From: Phycisphaerales bacterium
GTDB lineage: Bacteria > Planctomycetota > Phycisphaerae > Tepidisphaerales > Tepidisphaeraceae
Direction: 5' to 3'
Assembly (NCBI GenBank): GCA_003153655.1
Contig: PMAK01000111.1
Span: 375-6,043, forward strand
DNA: 5,669 nt
Below, piece after piece: positions 4,903 through 5,669 of this stretch (position 1 is the first letter of the stretch; each line of letters begins with the position of its first letter). The position numbers and the translations under genes were made by a program. The notes below the pieces were generated by a model. It did not search any database, was not told the DNA's origin, and worked only from the letters and a program-made list of their open reading frames with translations.

Positions 4903-5669
4903 TCAATAACGCGAGGTTGGCAGGCGACGCCTGATAAATAAAGTGGAAAGACTGAACAGCATCGTCGGCAGGAGATCAACTTCCGAGAAAACCAACACGC
5001 CGATTGTCTGCTGCGGGATGGTCAGGGTAAATGAATGGCCAAGCCCATCGAGCGTTTTAGCCGTGGGTGCGCTGATGGTTGTGCCGGCGACGTTTGCAGG
5101 TCCAAAGAGATATAGCGTACCGCGTTTTCTAACTATCGGCGATCCCATCAACGTCACCGTGATCCGGCGATCCTGTGAATTGTCCGATGCCGCGGCGTTA
5201 TTGACGAATAGCAGGCCCATGCCGCCTTCCGCTCGCTTGATGGCATGGACGCGCAATTTCGGATCGCTGTACGCGGTCGAGACGAATCGATCCCCGGCCG
5301 AAGCGAAATGGCTCACCATTTGAATGCCATAATATTCCCCGCCTGGAACGAGCGGCCCATCGCCCAGATAGGGCAACCCGAGCATTTCCAGCAGGTCCAT
5401 GTTTTTCACCCCATTTTCAAACCCTGTTGGGTATGCGTCGGCGGCAAATAAGGCGTAGGAAACCATTGAAGCATTCTTGGCCGCGTAATTGAATTCCGTG
5501 ATGTTGATTTCAAAATTACCGGCCCCTTTGTAAGCGTACATCCGGGCGCTCGTGCGGAGGTTGCTCACAACCTGGCTAAGCGAAAATGGGCCTGATGTCA
5601 CCGCGCCGGGAAGCGATCCGACCGGGTCGTTGGGATTGGCTCCGTTGGGATACCAGTGAATGATGCCGA
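4903..5669 (-). CDS. Glycoside hydrolase, C-terminal part (clan GH-A-like), 5' end beyond window
   Basis: The reverse frame is open to the right edge, so the protein starts outside the window; 254 residues are visible. A GTG at 5601 is internal. The visible part starts with GIIHWYPNG, like the strand carrying an active-site His-Trp-Tyr in TIM-barrel hydrolases. About 45 residues later INITEFNY (near 5479-5505) places a Glu (codon 5494-5496) at the end of a strand, as the catalytic nucleophile sits in clan GH-A enzymes such as GH39, GH44 and GH51. A beta-rich C-terminal domain follows (HAIKRAEGGMGLLFVNN, then ITVTLMG and FTLTIPQQTIGVLVF). The last 27 residues hold a short hydrophobic stretch and RRR. 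Likely exported and acting on plant-type or envelope polysaccharide; the exact family is not identifiable by eye. The stop is 1 nt from the next start. Confidence 0.7.
   Translation of the reverse strand, partial: GIIHWYPNGANPNDPVGSLPGAVTSGPFSLSQVVSNLRTSARMYAYKGAGNFEINITEFNYAAKNASMVSYALFAADAYPTGFENGVKNMDLLEMLGLPYLGDGPLVPGGEYYGIQMVSHFASAGDRFVSTAYSDPKLRVHAIKRAEGGMGLLFVNNAAASDNSQDRRITVTLMGSPIVRKRGTLYLFGPANVAGTTISAPTAKTLDGLGHSFTLTIPQQTIGVLVFSEVDLLPTMLFSLSTLFIRRRLPTSRY

Noticed and set aside
4902..4979. TTG-initiated 26-residue extension of the reverse membrane protein
   Set aside because: It overlaps the end of the hydrolase gene and adds a Cys-rich stretch. The ATG 1 nt after the upstream stop is the more natural start.

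Overview
The window looks like a chromosomal segment of a GC-rich (roughly mid-50s % GC by eye) Gram-negative-type bacterium. The RpoA and L17 sequences read most like those of Planctomycetes, perhaps the Phycisphaerae. That placement rests on recalled sequence character, not on a search: RpoA has a long linker before its C-terminal domain and an acidic tail, and L17 has a long basic/Ala-rich tail. Several genes lack a clear Shine-Dalgarno sequence, which would also fit.

Layout. (1) Positions 1-1329 are the distal end of the ribosomal-protein/RNA polymerase operon: rpoA (5' end outside the window) followed by rplQ. (2) Positions 1330-1529 are non-coding but rich in signals: two overlapping, mutually exclusive inverted repeats just after rplQ, a short direct repeat, a near-consensus sigma70-type promoter (TTGACA-N18-TACAAT), and a small hairpin close to the predicted transcription start. 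(3) Positions 1530-4247 hold a forward three-gene cluster: a cellulose-synthase-like family 2 membrane glycosyltransferase, a hotdog-fold PaaI-type thioesterase starting 2 nt after it, and a small membrane protein with a C-terminal LAB_N (lipid A biosynthesis N-terminal) domain. (4) Positions 4272-5669 hold two reverse-strand genes converging on that cluster: the C-terminal part of a secreted-type glycoside hydrolase (its N-terminus lies beyond the right edge) and, starting 1 nt after its stop, a multi-pass membrane protein resembling the PGPGW family.

How they may work together. The ribosomal genes are housekeeping and seem transcriptionally separated from what follows. The glycosyltransferase, thioesterase and LAB_N protein have the layout of one transcription unit, with cell-envelope glycan or glycolipid synthesis/transport as the most natural theme. 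The substrate cannot be read from the sequence, and the thioesterase has no obvious role in that scheme. The reverse pair (glycan hydrolase plus membrane protein) is probably translationally coupled. I see no mobile element, CRISPR array, tRNA, rRNA or clear defence system. The unusual points are the switch-like intergenic region, the three-gene envelope cluster, and the hydrophobic/RRR C-terminus of the hydrolase.
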